This document shows positions 45,401-53,467 of a DNA stretch of 60,096 nucleotides, one piece after another; the first letter of the stretch is position 1; each line of letters opens with the position of its first letter. The translations under genes were made by a program, and so were the position numbers. The notes below the pieces were generated by a model. That model had not been told where the DNA came from. It made no database searches and was given only the letters and a program-made list of their open reading frames with translations. Location: assembly GCA_947625465.1 (NCBI GenBank), contig CANQOK010000009.1, positions 1 to 60,096 of the forward strand. The letters are read 5' to 3'. Source of the stretch: an uncultured Lachnospiraceae bacterium. GTDB lineage: Bacteria; Bacillota; Clostridia; Lachnospirales; Lachnospiraceae.

Positions 45401-45966
45401 CGATCACCCATACCACGGCAGATTTTCAGCTGGATGACGAAGGAAATGTGAAGGTACGGGACCGGGAGGCAACTGTGGTCGGCGGCATGATCGAAGCGAT
45501 TACGGTAAAATCCACCAAACAGAATCAGATCATGGCGTTTCTTACCCTGGAGGATCTGGTGGGTTCCGTGGAGATCATTGTATTTCCGAAGACTTATGAA
45601 AAATACAGGAGTCTGATCCGTCAGGACGCCAGGATCTATGTAAGGGGTACGGCAACCGTAGAGGAAGACGCCAACGGCAAAGTGATCAGCGATATGCTTG
45701 TCGATTTTGACGAGATTCCAAAGACGGTCTGGCTGCGCTTCTCCACAAAGGAGGAGTACCTGCCGCTGGAACAGAAATTATTTGATCTGCTGGAACCCTA
45801 TGACGGCAATGATACGGTGGTGATCTATCTGGAAACGGAACGGCAGAAAAAACAGTGGCCTAAAAATCGGAATATCAAGGCGGCGCCGGAGGCAGTCGAA
45901 AAACTGAAGGAATTGCTCGGCGACCGAAACGTGGCGGTGGTAAGCCGCGGAAAATTGTCAGGATAG
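42499..45966 (+). CDS. dnaE: DNA polymerase III subunit alpha (DnaE)
   Basis: A 1155-residue replicative polymerase of the DnaE type. Order: PHP domain at the N-terminus (FTHLHVHTEYSLLDG), the polymerase core with GPGRGSAAGSIVSYCL and the catalytic PDIDVDF block, then VYQEQVMQI and RYAFNKSHAAAYA, the helix-hairpin-helix region near 830, and an OB-fold near 980-1060 (ATVVGGMIEAI). Clostridia usually also have PolC, with DnaE extending primers. The start has GGGAGGTG upstream. A short tandem repeat array begins at its stop. Confidence 0.97.
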   Translation: MSFTHLHVHTEYSLLDGSSKIKEITKQAKELGMDSLAITDHGVMYGVIDFYRAAKEVGIKPIIGCEVYVAPGSRFDREASGGDDRYYHLVLLAENDLGYHNLMKIVSIGFLEGFYYKPRVDYEVLERYHEGVIALSACLAGEVQRFLERSMYQEAKKAALHYQEIFGKGNFFLELQDHGIAAQKLVNAKLLQLSEETGIELVCTNDVHYTYAEDWEAHDVLLCIQTNKKVTDEDRMRYEGGQFYLKSPEEMAQLFPYVPQALENTHKIAGRCNVEIVFGEKKLPKYDVPEGYTSWEYLNKLCREGLKKRYPVVTEEIQERLEYELNTIRNMGYVDYFLIVWDFINYAREHDIIVGPGRGSAAGSIVSYCLRITDIDPLKYNLLFERFLNPERVSMPDIDVDFCFERRQEVIDYVVEKYGTDRVTQIVTFGTMLARGVIRDVGRALDMSYASVDVIAKMIPTELGMTIDKALKVNPELRSVYESDPQIHSLIDMSKRLEGLPRHTSMHAAGVVISQKAVDEYVPLARAQDGSVTTQFVMTTLEELGLLKMDFLGLRTLTVIQNAARLAQQSTGKIVDMDLIDYDDPAVLASIGSGKTEGVFQLESAGMKSFMKELKPENLEDIIAGISLYRPGPMDFIPQYIRGKNNKESITYACPQLKPILEPTYGCIVYQEQVMQIVRDLAGFSLGRSDLLRRAMSKKKMSVMEAERKVFVYGDETQGIPGCIKNGISEQTANQIYDSMIDFARYAFNKSHAAAYAVVAYQTAYLKYYYPVEFMAALMTSVIDNSGKVAEYIVTCRSMGIELLPPDINTGERDFSVSDGKIRFALSAIKSIGRNVIDQIVEERKLRGPFQNLEDFIKRMADKDMNRRAIENFIKAGAFDTLDGTRRQKMMVYAQILEQIVHNKKNSMAGQMSLFDFADESDKKDYEITMPDVGEFEKSMLLGFEKEVLGVYVSGHPLEDYEAQWRRTITHTTADFQLDDEGNVKVRDREATVVGGMIEAITVKSTKQNQIMAFLTLEDLVGSVEIIVFPKTYEKYRSLIRQDARIYVRGTATVEEDANGKVISDMLVDFDEIPKTVWLRFSTKEEYLPLEQKLFDLLEPYDGNDTVVIYLETERQKKQWPKNRNIKAAPEAVEKLKELLGDRNVAVVSRGKLSG

Positions 45967-46016
45967 GAACTTGTCAGGATAGAAACCTGTCAGGATAAAA
46001 TTTGTAAGGATAGAAG
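45955..46016 (+). repeat. Imperfect tandem 16-base repeat at the end of dnaE
   Basis: Four units of the type TTGTCAGGATAGAAAC begin in the last dnaE codons (the first unit supplies the TAG stop). They resemble the 17-base array at the murB end in placement, not in sequence. Confidence 0.75.
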
Positions 46017-46029
46017 ATAGAGGTGCAGC

Positions 46030-46902
46030 GTGATTACTTCTGCAACGAATCAACGGCTGAAACGGGTGACGGCGCTATTGGAAAAAGCCCGTGTCCGGAA
46101 AAAGGAACAGTGTTATATTGCCGAAGGCAGGCGGCTTTTGCTGGAAGTGCCCAAACAGGATGTGGAAATGCTCTTTCTTTCGGAAAGCATGGACAGGCAG
46201 AGAAAGCAGAAAACGGAAGAAGATCCGGAGCGGGAATGGGCAGAATGGCTTGCCGGGATGCCCTGCGAGATCGTATCGGATTCCGTATTTAACCGGATAT
46301 CGGATACGGTGACGCCGCAGGGGATTCTCGGAATCGTAAAACAGCCGGTGTATACGCTTGCGCAGATTTTAAGCAGAGCCGGACACAGCGTATTGTTTCT
46401 GGAAAATATACAGGACCCGGGCAATCTGGGGACGATATTCAGAACGGCGGAAGCGGCCGGTGTCAGGGGAATCGTCATGAATGACGGCTGCGTGGACGTA
46501 TTTAATCCGAAGGTGATCCGGGCGACCATGGGCGCCATTTACCGGGTGCCGTTTACGGTCATGCCGCTTTCGGACGCGGTCGGGCAGTTCCGAAAAGCGG
46601 GAGGAACTGTTTACGCCGCGCATTTAAAGGGGACAGCGGCTCACTATGAAACGGAATACCGCGGAGCCGCCGGTTTTTTGATCGGGAATGAAGGGAATGG
46701 CCTGACGGAAGGAACAGCAGCTTTAGCGGACCGTTATCTGCGGATCCCGATGGAAGGGCAGACAGAGTCCTTAAACGCGGCAGTTGCTGCTGCGCTGCTT
46801 GTCTATGAAGCAAAACGGCAGGCGGATGCGGCGCGGATTGGGAAGAGGGGAGGAACAAAAGATGCGGAAACGAACTTGGAGACTGATCTGGAAACAGTAT
46901 AA
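46030..46902 (+). CDS. TrmH/SpoU-family RNA 2'-O-methyltransferase
   Basis: A 290-residue SPOUT methyltransferase that uses S-adenosylmethionine to methylate a ribose in rRNA or tRNA. The N-terminal substrate-binding domain begins ITSATNQRLKRVTALLEKARVRKKEQCYIAEG. The catalytic motifs are VLFLENIQDPGNLGTIFRTAEA, FLIGNEGNGL and IPMEGQTESLNAAVAAALLVYE, the trefoil knot signatures. The closest known relatives act on 23S rRNA (RlmB or TsnR type). The start is GTG with GAGGTG upstream. It overlaps the SH3-domain gene by 41 bases. Confidence 0.9.
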   Translation: MITSATNQRLKRVTALLEKARVRKKEQCYIAEGRRLLLEVPKQDVEMLFLSESMDRQRKQKTEEDPEREWAEWLAGMPCEIVSDSVFNRISDTVTPQGILGIVKQPVYTLAQILSRAGHSVLFLENIQDPGNLGTIFRTAEAAGVRGIVMNDGCVDVFNPKVIRATMGAIYRVPFTVMPLSDAVGQFRKAGGTVYAAHLKGTAAHYETEYRGAAGFLIGNEGNGLTEGTAALADRYLRIPMEGQTESLNAAVAAALLVYEAKRQADAARIGKRGGTKDAETNLETDLETV

Positions 46903-47389
46903 AAAAGCGATTGTGTACGGAGTTATTTTTTCCGTATTTGGAATTATCGCTCTGGTCATTGCAATCGGAAATACCAAACAGGATGGCGTGAAAATGGATC
47001 GGGAGGACCTGGCGACTTCCTGGCTGGTTTCCCAAAACGGCGTGGAGCCGTCCGGCAGCGATTCGGCGGAACCGCAAAAAACGCCGGAGACAGATACCCA
47101 AAAGGGCGATACGAAACCGGAAGGGGAAAGCACTGAAAAAGAAACCGAGAGCACGGCTGCCAAAGAAAAGGATACGACCGCTGCTTCCGAGGACGGACAG
47201 ACCTTTACGGTAGTACAGACAGACGGCTATGTAAATATTTACAGCGAAGCGGATGTAAACGCGGAGGTCGCGGGGACGCTGGCAAGCGGATTTACAGGCA
47301 CGATCCTGCAGTATGGAAAATGGATGTGCCAGATCGATTATCAGGGCGTCCGCGGCTGGGTAGAAACCAATTATCTGGAAGTAAAATGA
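46862..47389 (+). CDS. Membrane-anchored SH3-domain protein
   Basis: A 175-residue protein with a basic N-terminus, one transmembrane helix (about 18-38, AIVYGVIFSVFGIIALVIAIG), a Ser/Thr/Glu/Lys-rich linker (about 60-112) and a C-terminal bacterial SH3 domain (about 117-175) with VNIYSEADVNAEVAGTLASG and RGWVETNYLEVK. Such domains often bind cell wall peptides. It probably faces outward, close to the wall. I chose the ATG at 46862 with GAGGGGAGGAAC upstream. The 41-base overlap with the methyltransferase suggests coupling. Confidence 0.7.
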   Translation: MRKRTWRLIWKQYKKAIVYGVIFSVFGIIALVIAIGNTKQDGVKMDREDLATSWLVSQNGVEPSGSDSAEPQKTPETDTQKGDTKPEGESTEKETESTAAKEKDTTAASEDGQTFTVVQTDGYVNIYSEADVNAEVAGTLASGFTGTILQYGKWMCQIDYQGVRGWVETNYLEVK

Positions 47390-47418
47390 TTGTAATTATC
47401 GGATAAATATGGTAAAGT
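47390..47418 (+). promoter_or_regulatory. Possible promoter of the NfeD-SPFH operon
   Basis: TTGTAA (47390-47395) and TAAAGT (47413-47418) are 17 bases apart, 52 bases before the nfeD start. Confidence 0.45.
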
Positions 47419-47469
47419 GAACAAGAGAAAGAGAAGCTGCGGATTGCGGGCTTCGGAATGGAGGAAGTT

Positions 47470-47916
47470 ATGTCACCGTATATATGGCTGGGGCTGGTTA
47501 TCTTTTTCCTGGTGATTGAGATTGCGACGCTGGGATTGACTACCATCTGGTTTGCAGGCGGTTCTCTGGCGGCGTTTTTCCTGAATCTGGCAGATGTGCC
47601 GGTACTGTGGCAGGTGATTGCGGCGATCCTGGTATCGTTTTTGCTGATGCTGACGATCCGCCCGTTTGCGAACAGAAGGATGAACGGCAAACGGACGAAG
47701 ACAAATGCGGACAGACTGGAGGGTATGGAGGCGTTTGTAAAAGAAACCATAGACAATGTGAACGGAACCGGATGTATTTCCGTCGAAGGGCTGGAATGGA
47801 TGGCCCGGACGGATCCGAACGATAAGCGGATCATTCCGGAAGGTACTTTGATCCGGATTCTGCGGGTAGAAGGCGCGAAAGTGATCGTAGAACCGGTTTC
47901 CGGGGAAAGCAAGTAG
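47470..47916 (+). CDS. NfeD-family membrane protein
   Basis: A 148-residue protein with three or so N-terminal membrane helices (about 3-25, 28-45, 48-65) and a C-terminal OB-fold (about 85-148) with VKETIDNVNGTGCISVEGLEWMARTD and EGTLIRILRVEGAKVIVEPV. NfeD proteins are partners of SPFH proteins, here encoded next. The short form lacks the protease domain seen in long NfeD. I chose the ATG at 47470 with GGAGGAA five bases upstream, over one four codons earlier. Confidence 0.85.
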   Translation: MSPYIWLGLVIFFLVIEIATLGLTTIWFAGGSLAAFFLNLADVPVLWQVIAAILVSFLLMLTIRPFANRRMNGKRTKTNADRLEGMEAFVKETIDNVNGTGCISVEGLEWMARTDPNDKRIIPEGTLIRILRVEGAKVIVEPVSGESK

Positions 47917-47963
47917 AGAAAGGAAAGGCAGCGGCTTTGCGAAGCTGCCGGAAAGGATGGAAG

Positions 47964-48926
47964 ATGAAGGAATTTTTTGATGGATTGGGGATTAGTCCGG
48001 GACTGATTGCGATTATCATTATAGCGATTATCGTGCTGATCATTTTTGCAAGCTGTATCCGGATCGTGCCGCAGGCACAGGCGTTTGTTATTGAACGGCT
48101 GGGCGGTTATAAGTGTACCTGGAATGTGGGGCTGCATACGAAGCTGCCGATCATTGACCGGGTCGCGAAAGAAGTGATCTTAAAGGAGCAGGTAGTGGAT
48201 TTCGCGCCGCAGCCGGTTATCACCAAGGATAACGTTACCATGCGGATCGATACGGTTGTCTTTTATCAGATCACGGATCCGAAGATGTACGCATACGGTG
48301 TGGAGAATCCGATCATGGCAATTGAGAACCTGACCGCGACTACGCTGCGTAATATTATCGGTGATCTGGAACTGGATGAGACACTTACTTCCAGAGAGAT
48401 CATTAACGCGAAGATGCGCCAGTCGCTGGATGTGGCGACCGACCCCTGGGGCATTAAGGTAAACCGGGTTGAATTAAAGAATATCATTCCGCCCGCGGCA
48501 ATTCAGGACGCCATGGAGAAGCAGATGAAGGCGGAACGGGAACGAAGAGAAGCGATCCTGATCGCGGAAGGAGAGAAAAAATCCACGATCCTGGTAGCGG
48601 AAGGCAAGAAGGAATCTGCGATCCTGGATGCAGAAGCGGAGAAACAGGCGGCAATCCTGCGGGCCGAAGCGCAGAAGGAGAAGATGATCCGGGAAGCGGA
48701 AGGTCAGGCGGAAGCGATCCTGAAGGTACAGCAGGCAACGGCAGACGGAATCCGCGCGATCAAAGAGGCGGGCGCCGACTCCGCAGTGATCCAGTTAAAG
48801 AGTCTGGAAGCATTTGAAAGGGCTGCGGACGGAAAAGCGACAAAGATCATTATTCCGTCGGAGATCCAGAGCCTGGCAGGCACCCTGACCGCATTGGCGG
48901 AGACGGTAACGAAGAAGGAAGTGTAA
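47964..48926 (+). CDS. SPFH-domain protein (QmcA/stomatin-like)
   Basis: A 320-residue membrane protein of the SPFH (stomatin, prohibitin, flotillin, HflK/C) family, thought to scaffold membrane microdomains. One N-terminal helix (about 10-30, LIAIIIIAIIVLIIFASC) leads into the SPFH domain (about 35-210) with VPQAQAFVIERLGGYKCTW and RIDTVVFYQITDPKMYAYGV. A long charged coiled coil with repeating ILIAEGEKKS, ILVAEGKKES and ILDAEAEKQA units (about 190-250) follows. Its partner NfeD is encoded just upstream. The start has GAAAGGATGG upstream. Confidence 0.92.
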   Translation: MKEFFDGLGISPGLIAIIIIAIIVLIIFASCIRIVPQAQAFVIERLGGYKCTWNVGLHTKLPIIDRVAKEVILKEQVVDFAPQPVITKDNVTMRIDTVVFYQITDPKMYAYGVENPIMAIENLTATTLRNIIGDLELDETLTSREIINAKMRQSLDVATDPWGIKVNRVELKNIIPPAAIQDAMEKQMKAERERREAILIAEGEKKSTILVAEGKKESAILDAEAEKQAAILRAEAQKEKMIREAEGQAEAILKVQQATADGIRAIKEAGADSAVIQLKSLEAFERAADGKATKIIIPSEIQSLAGTLTALAETVTKKEV

Positions 48927-48931
48927 TAGCG

Positions 48932-49219
48932 ATGGCAAAAGGAAAGCAGGCGATCTATTTAAATTACTGGCAGATTTTCGTGGATACCATGACCATTTTC
49001 TTTGGTTTCGCGTCGATCATTATGGTAGTGATCTCGTTTTGGGATTTTCCGAACCAGCTGTCATTTTCTCCCTGGATCTTCCTGCTTTCCGGCTGTATGG
49101 CAGGGACGATCGGCGTGAAAAAGGCGCTCCAAAGGGATAAGGCGCAGACCGTGGTACATGCCATTCAGTGCGTGCTTTTATTCGGCGTGGCATTGATCGT
49201 GTGGTTTGGAACCAGATAG
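48932..49219 (+). CDS. Small membrane protein of unknown function
   Basis: A 95-residue protein with three hydrophobic helices (about 13-35, 45-62, 72-92) and short charged loops. I do not recognise the family. It starts six bases after the SPFH gene, so it is likely co-transcribed with nfeD and SPFH. It ends just before birA, whose start codon lies eight bases further on. Confidence 0.65.
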   Translation: MAKGKQAIYLNYWQIFVDTMTIFFGFASIIMVVISFWDFPNQLSFSPWIFLLSGCMAGTIGVKKALQRDKAQTVVHAIQCVLLFGVALIVWFGTR

Positions 49220-49226
49220 GAAAAGT

Positions 49227-50207
49227 ATGAAAGAACAGATTTTATATGTGCTGCGGACTTCGGAAACCGCGGTATCCGGACAGGAACTGAGCGAACAGCT
49301 TCAGGTTTCCCGGACAGCGGTGTGGAAAACCATCCGACAGCTGCAGGAAGAAGGCTATCAGATCGAGGCGACGCAGAATCGGGGGTATCGGCTGCTGGCC
49401 GGTCCGGATATGGTGTCAGCCTGGGAAGTGGGAAGCCGGCTGATGGATTTTCACTTTCTGGAGGATATATATGGGTTTGAATCCGTGGAATCGACCAATA
49501 AAACGGCGAAGGAACTGGCAGAAGCCGGCAAACAGGCGCCGTTTTTAGTATTGACAAAAAAGCAGACAGGCGGCAGAGGCAGGCGGGGACGAAGCTGGAG
49601 CTCCGCGGAGGACGGAGCGGTCATGATGTCGTACTGCCTGAAGCCGGAGATTGAACCGGCAAAGGCTTCTGTGCTGACATTGGCGGCGGGGCTGGCCGTT
49701 TCGGAGGCGATCGATGAAGTGACCGGACTTGCCAGTCAGATCAAATGGCCGAATGATGTGATCATTGCCGGAAAGAAGATCTGCGGGATCCTGACGGAGA
49801 TGTCGGCGGAACCGGACGCGGTCAGCCATATCGTAGTCGGAATCGGGATCAATGTCAATGTAGAGTCGTTTCCGGATGAGTTAAAAGAAAAGGCAACCTC
49901 TGTTTTCCTGGAAGCGAAGAAGCGGATCAGCCGGGCGGAACTGATCGCGGCCGTGACCAGAAAATTCGCGCGCTGCTATGAGCAGTTTTTGATCCGTCAG
50001 GATATGTCCGCTCTGAAAGAAGCGTATCAGGTGAGACTCGTCAATCTGGATCAGGTGGTGCAGATCGAGCGGGGCGGACAGTCTTACCGGGCAGTCGCGC
50101 GGGGGATCACGGATGACGGCGCGCTGCTTGTGGAACAAAAGGATGGGACAATGCAGGAAGTGTTGTCCGGAGAAGTGTCGGTTCGAGGTGTATATGGATA
50201 TGTATGA
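49227..50207 (+). CDS. birA: Biotin-protein ligase and biotin operon repressor BirA
   Basis: A 326-residue bifunctional protein. The N-terminal winged helix (about 1-60, with SGQELSEQLQVSRTAVWKTIRQL) binds operators. The central ligase domain has the biotinyl-adenylate loop GGRGRRGRSW, KWPNDVII with the conserved Lys, and VGIGINVNV. The C-terminal SH3-like part closes it. It attaches biotin to carboxylase carrier proteins and represses transport genes when biotin is enough. The bioY operator at 28288-28318 is a likely target. I chose the ATG at 49227, just after the previous gene, since the earlier in-frame ATG overlaps it. Confidence 0.94.
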   Translation: MKEQILYVLRTSETAVSGQELSEQLQVSRTAVWKTIRQLQEEGYQIEATQNRGYRLLAGPDMVSAWEVGSRLMDFHFLEDIYGFESVESTNKTAKELAEAGKQAPFLVLTKKQTGGRGRRGRSWSSAEDGAVMMSYCLKPEIEPAKASVLTLAAGLAVSEAIDEVTGLASQIKWPNDVIIAGKKICGILTEMSAEPDAVSHIVVGIGINVNVESFPDELKEKATSVFLEAKKRISRAELIAAVTRKFARCYEQFLIRQDMSALKEAYQVRLVNLDQVVQIERGGQSYRAVARGITDDGALLVEQKDGTMQEVLSGEVSVRGVYGYV

Positions 50208-50520
50208 GGAACGGAATGTTATGTGCGGCGCCAGCGCGTATGAGCAGAAATATTATTTTAATCCGGTTTATCAGAAGCTGCCGGAAGCGGTGAAACAGGA
50301 GCTGCAGATCCTGTGCGTACTGTTTACGGAGGATGTAGGAGGCGTACTGACGCTGCAGTTTGATGCGGACGGCAATTTAAAGCTGGTGACGGAATATGAG
50401 GAAGAGGATCTGCTCTATGATGAGATCGGAGCAGCCTTAAAAGTGAAGCAGCTTCAGACGGAAAAACGGGAACTGTTTGAAGCATTGGAATTATTTTGGA
50501 AGGAGTTTATATGCTGTTAG
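50200..50520 (+). CDS. Conserved hypothetical protein (DUF6145-like)
   Basis: A 106-residue soluble acidic protein with the block [24 protein letters not shown] followed by [15 protein letters not shown]. The pattern recalls a small Lachnospiraceae family I know as DUF6145; function unknown. I chose the ATG at 50200, nine bases after AGGTG, over an ATG two codons earlier. It overlaps the birA end by eight bases and the coaX start by ten, so it is embedded in one operon. Confidence 0.65.
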   Translation: MYEERNVMCGASAYEQKYYFNPVYQKLPEAVKQELQILCVLFTEDVGGVLTLQFDADGNLKLVTEYEEEDLLYDEIGAALKVKQLQTEKRELFEALELFWKEFICC

Positions 50521-51335
50521 TAGTAGATGTGGGAAATACGAATATTACCTTTGGTGTTTTTGACGGCGACGAATTGGCGGCACGGTTTCGGATGACGACC
50601 AATACGCCGCGGACCTCGGACGAGTACAGTTTTGTCATTCAGGGGATGCTGGCACAGTCTGGAGTCGCGCTGGATCAGATCCATGACGTGATCATTTCCT
50701 CTGTGGTTCCCAATATTATGCACTCTCTGAATAGCGGGTTTATGAAGCTGTTCGGAAAATGGCCCATGCAGGTAGGCAAGGGAACGAAAAGCGGGATCAA
50801 GCTGCGTGCGGTGAATCCGTCGGAGGTAGGACCAGATCGGATCGTGGACGCGGCAGGCGCTTATTATCTGTATGGCGGGCCGGTCATGGTCATTGATTTC
50901 GGAACGGCGACTACCTATGATCTGATCATGGAAGACGGCAGTTTTGAAGTGGGGATCACTTCTCCGGGAATCCGGATCTGCGCGAAAGCCCTCTGGGAGG
51001 ATACGGCCAGACTGCCGGAAGTTGAAATTAAAAAGCCCAAGTCCATTCTGGCGCGGGAAACGGTTTCCAGTATGCAGGCCGGTCTGGTATACGGGTATAT
51101 CGGACAGACTGAGTACATTATCAGAAAGGTGAAGGAAGAGGCCGGACTGGACAGAATGCTGGTGGCTGCTACGGGAGGGCTGGGCAAGATTATCGTAGAT
51201 GAGACGGATATGATCGATATTTACAATCCCAATCTGACGCTGGTCGGCCTGCGGCTGATCTATGAGCGTACGAAGCAAAACGGAAAAGACCGGAACGGGA
51301 ACGATAACGATAATTCGGAGACGGTATGCAGCTGA
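50511..51335 (+). CDS. coaX: Type III pantothenate kinase
   Basis: A 274-residue kinase that makes 4'-phosphopantothenate, the first step of coenzyme A synthesis. The ASKHA fold is marked by the phosphate loop [16 protein letters not shown], the pantothenate region [17 protein letters not shown], and [14 protein letters not shown]. The late block [12 protein letters not shown] is typical. I chose the ATG at 50511 with GGAAGGAG upstream. The end overlaps dusB by ten bases. Confidence 0.95.
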   Translation: MLLVVDVGNTNITFGVFDGDELAARFRMTTNTPRTSDEYSFVIQGMLAQSGVALDQIHDVIISSVVPNIMHSLNSGFMKLFGKWPMQVGKGTKSGIKLRAVNPSEVGPDRIVDAAGAYYLYGGPVMVIDFGTATTYDLIMEDGSFEVGITSPGIRICAKALWEDTARLPEVEIKKPKSILARETVSSMQAGLVYGYIGQTEYIIRKVKEEAGLDRMLVAATGGLGKIIVDETDMIDIYNPNLTLVGLRLIYERTKQNGKDRNGNDNDNSETVCS

Positions 51336-52309
51336 AGTTCGGAAATATAATCTGTAAAAACCCATGTGTTTTGGGGCCGATGGCAGGTGTAACAGACCTG
51401 CCTTTTCGACTGCTCTGTCAGGAGCAGGGCTGCAGCCTTGTTTATACAGAGATGGTCAGCGCCAAAGCAATTTTATATAAAAATAAGAATACGGAAGTGC
51501 TGATGGAGACATCGCCCGAGGAAGGGCCGGTGGGCCTGCAGCTGTTTGGCAGCGATCCGGAGATCATGGCGGAGATCGGCGCGCAGGCGGCCGAGCGGCC
51601 GTTTGATTTTATCGATGTCAATATGGGCTGTCCGGTTCCGAAGGTGGTCGGAAACGGGGAAGGTTCTGCGCTGATGCGGGATCCGGCAGCAGTGGAGCGG
51701 ATCTTGGGGGCCATGACCAGGCGGATCTCCAAGCCGGTAACCGTGAAGATCCGGAGCGGTTTTAGTGAAGAACAGAAAAACGCGGTGGAAGTGGCAAAAG
51801 CCGCGGAGCAGGCGGGTGTGGCGGCGATTGCCATTCACGGCAGGACCCGGAGCCAGTATTACAGCGGCCGGGCGGACTGGGATATGATCCGGAAGGTAAA
51901 GGAAGCCGTTTCTGTTCCGGTGATCGGAAACGGAGATATTACCTGTGGCGCCGACGCGAAACGGATGCTGGAAGAAACCGGCTGCGACGGCGTGATGATC
52001 GGCAGAGCGGCCAGAGGCAATCCCTGGATCTTTCGGGAAGTGACGCATTTCTTAAAGACAGGGGAATCATTGCCGCCGCCGTCCTGGGCAGAGCGAAAAT
52101 CCATGATCCTGCGGCACTGCCGAATGGAGATCGCGCAAAAGGGAGCCTATACGGGAATCCGGGAAATGCGGAAACATATCGGCTGGTATACGGCGGGTCT
52201 TCCCAATTCCGCCAGACTGCGGCAGGCGGCCAATCTGCTGGAGCGGTACGAACTGTTGGAGGAACTGCTGGATTCTGTGAACATACAAGAGAAAGAGGAG
52301 GAATTTTGA
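51326..52309 (+). CDS. dusB: tRNA-dihydrouridine synthase
   Basis: A 327-residue FMN enzyme that reduces uridines in the tRNA D-loop. Family blocks are [16 protein letters not shown], the signature [20 protein letters not shown] (catalytic Cys in MGCP), [16 protein letters not shown] and [15 protein letters not shown]. It is DusB-like in length and motif. It is the part of the operon between coaX and a membrane protein, and it overlaps coaX by ten bases. Confidence 0.94.
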   Translation: MQLKFGNIICKNPCVLGPMAGVTDLPFRLLCQEQGCSLVYTEMVSAKAILYKNKNTEVLMETSPEEGPVGLQLFGSDPEIMAEIGAQAAERPFDFIDVNMGCPVPKVVGNGEGSALMRDPAAVERILGAMTRRISKPVTVKIRSGFSEEQKNAVEVAKAAEQAGVAAIAIHGRTRSQYYSGRADWDMIRKVKEAVSVPVIGNGDITCGADAKRMLEETGCDGVMIGRAARGNPWIFREVTHFLKTGESLPPPSWAERKSMILRHCRMEIAQKGAYTGIREMRKHIGWYTAGLPNSARLRQAANLLERYELLEELLDSVNIQEKEEEF

Positions 52310-52908
52310 TGACAAGTAGTGCATATAAGAAAGTGATGTGGGGGATTTTATTGTCGGGCTGCCATCTGATCATCGGAACAAAATATCAGTTCCAGATCCT
52401 GCCGGCGTTTATCGGGTATCTGCTGGTATGGCTGGGACTGCGGGAGATCAACGCGGCGGGCGGAAAGCCTTATTATGAAAAAGTAGAGACTACGGCGCTG
52501 TTCGTTTTGGCGGTTTCCGGAGCGGGGTGGATCGCCGGTATCTTTTTCGGATATTATACGCTGTTGTCGGAAGTGTGCATGATGGCGTTTTATCTGCTGG
52601 AATGGCTGTTGTACGCGGACCTGTTAAATAAAAGCGTGAAGCTGTTAAAGGAACAGAACCGGATCCGGGAAGCGGATACCATGCGGAAAAACCGGATGCG
52701 GGTACTGAAGCTGTTTCTGGGGGTGATCGTGCTCTATGGCGTGGAGATTGTCTTCCAGGTGCTGGCGGATATGGATATTTTCAAAACCAATGTGACGCTG
52801 CTTTTGCCGTATGCGGTTTTATCTCTGATGCTGGCGGTCAAACTGTGGATTTCCATATTTTTGCAAAATCTCAGCAGATATGAGATAACCATTGACAAGA
52901 AGGACTGA
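52309..52908 (+). CDS. Hypothetical integral membrane protein
   Basis: A 199-residue protein with about five hydrophobic helices (about 8-38, 60-80, 85-100, 132-155, 162-190) and a charged middle loop with LLKEQNRIREADTMRKNRMR. I do not recognise the family. It starts at the ATG that overlaps the dusB stop (TGATG), with AGAGGAGG upstream. A consensus promoter for greA lies within its final codons. Confidence 0.65.
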   Translation: MTSSAYKKVMWGILLSGCHLIIGTKYQFQILPAFIGYLLVWLGLREINAAGGKPYYEKVETTALFVLAVSGAGWIAGIFFGYYTLLSEVCMMAFYLLEWLLYADLLNKSVKLLKEQNRIREADTMRKNRMRVLKLFLGVIVLYGVEIVFQVLADMDIFKTNVTLLLPYAVLSLMLAVKLWISIFLQNLSRYEITIDKKD

Positions 52909-52920
52909 TTATGTTATAGT
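52892..52920 (+). promoter_or_regulatory. Promoter of greA-lysS
   Basis: Perfect TTGACA (52892-52897) and TATAGT (52915-52920) are 17 bases apart, overlapping the end of the previous gene. Confidence 0.75.
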
Positions 52921-52962
52921 TTTTTGATTGAAATGGAAGGTTTTTAGGGAGGTAAAACAACC

Positions 52963-53445
52963 ATGGTAGCAAAGAAAAATATTCTGACTTATTCAGGATT
53001 AAAGAAACTGGAGAACGAATTACAGGACTTGAAGGTGATCAGACGTAAGGAAGTTGCGGAGAAGATCAAGGAAGCCAGAGAGCAGGGGGATTTGTCGGAG
53101 AACGCGGAGTATGACGCGGCAAAGGACGAGCAGAGAGAGATTGAAGCGAGGATCGAAGAAATTGAGAAGATCTTAAAGAATGCCGAAGTCGTAGACGAAG
53201 ATGAGGTCGACACGGACGTGATCAGCATCGGCTGCAAAGTGCGGGTTTATGACGATGCGTTTGATGAAGAAGTGGAGTTTTGTATTGTGGGTTCCACGGA
53301 GGCTAACAGTCTGCAGAACAAGATTTCCAATGAGTCTCCGGTGGGCATGGCACTGCTTGGAAGGAAACTGGGAGACGAGGTTTCCGTTGAGACGCAGGCG
53401 GGAGTCATTCAGTATAAAATTTTGGATATTCAGAAAGTAAGCTAG
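52963..53445 (+). CDS. greA: Transcription elongation factor GreA
   Basis: A 160-residue factor that rescues backtracked RNA polymerase by stimulating transcript cleavage. The N-terminal coiled coil has the acidic-tip block [21 protein letters not shown], and the C-terminal domain has [18 protein letters not shown]. The length is standard. The start has GGGAGGTAA upstream. It lies 22 bases before lysS, a common clostridial gene order. A divergent paralog is at 30831. Confidence 0.96.
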   Translation: MVAKKNILTYSGLKKLENELQDLKVIRRKEVAEKIKEAREQGDLSENAEYDAAKDEQREIEARIEEIEKILKNAEVVDEDEVDTDVISIGCKVRVYDDAFDEEVEFCIVGSTEANSLQNKISNESPVGMALLGRKLGDEVSVETQAGVIQYKILDIQKVS

Positions 53446-53467
53446 AACATAAAGGAGAGAATACGAC

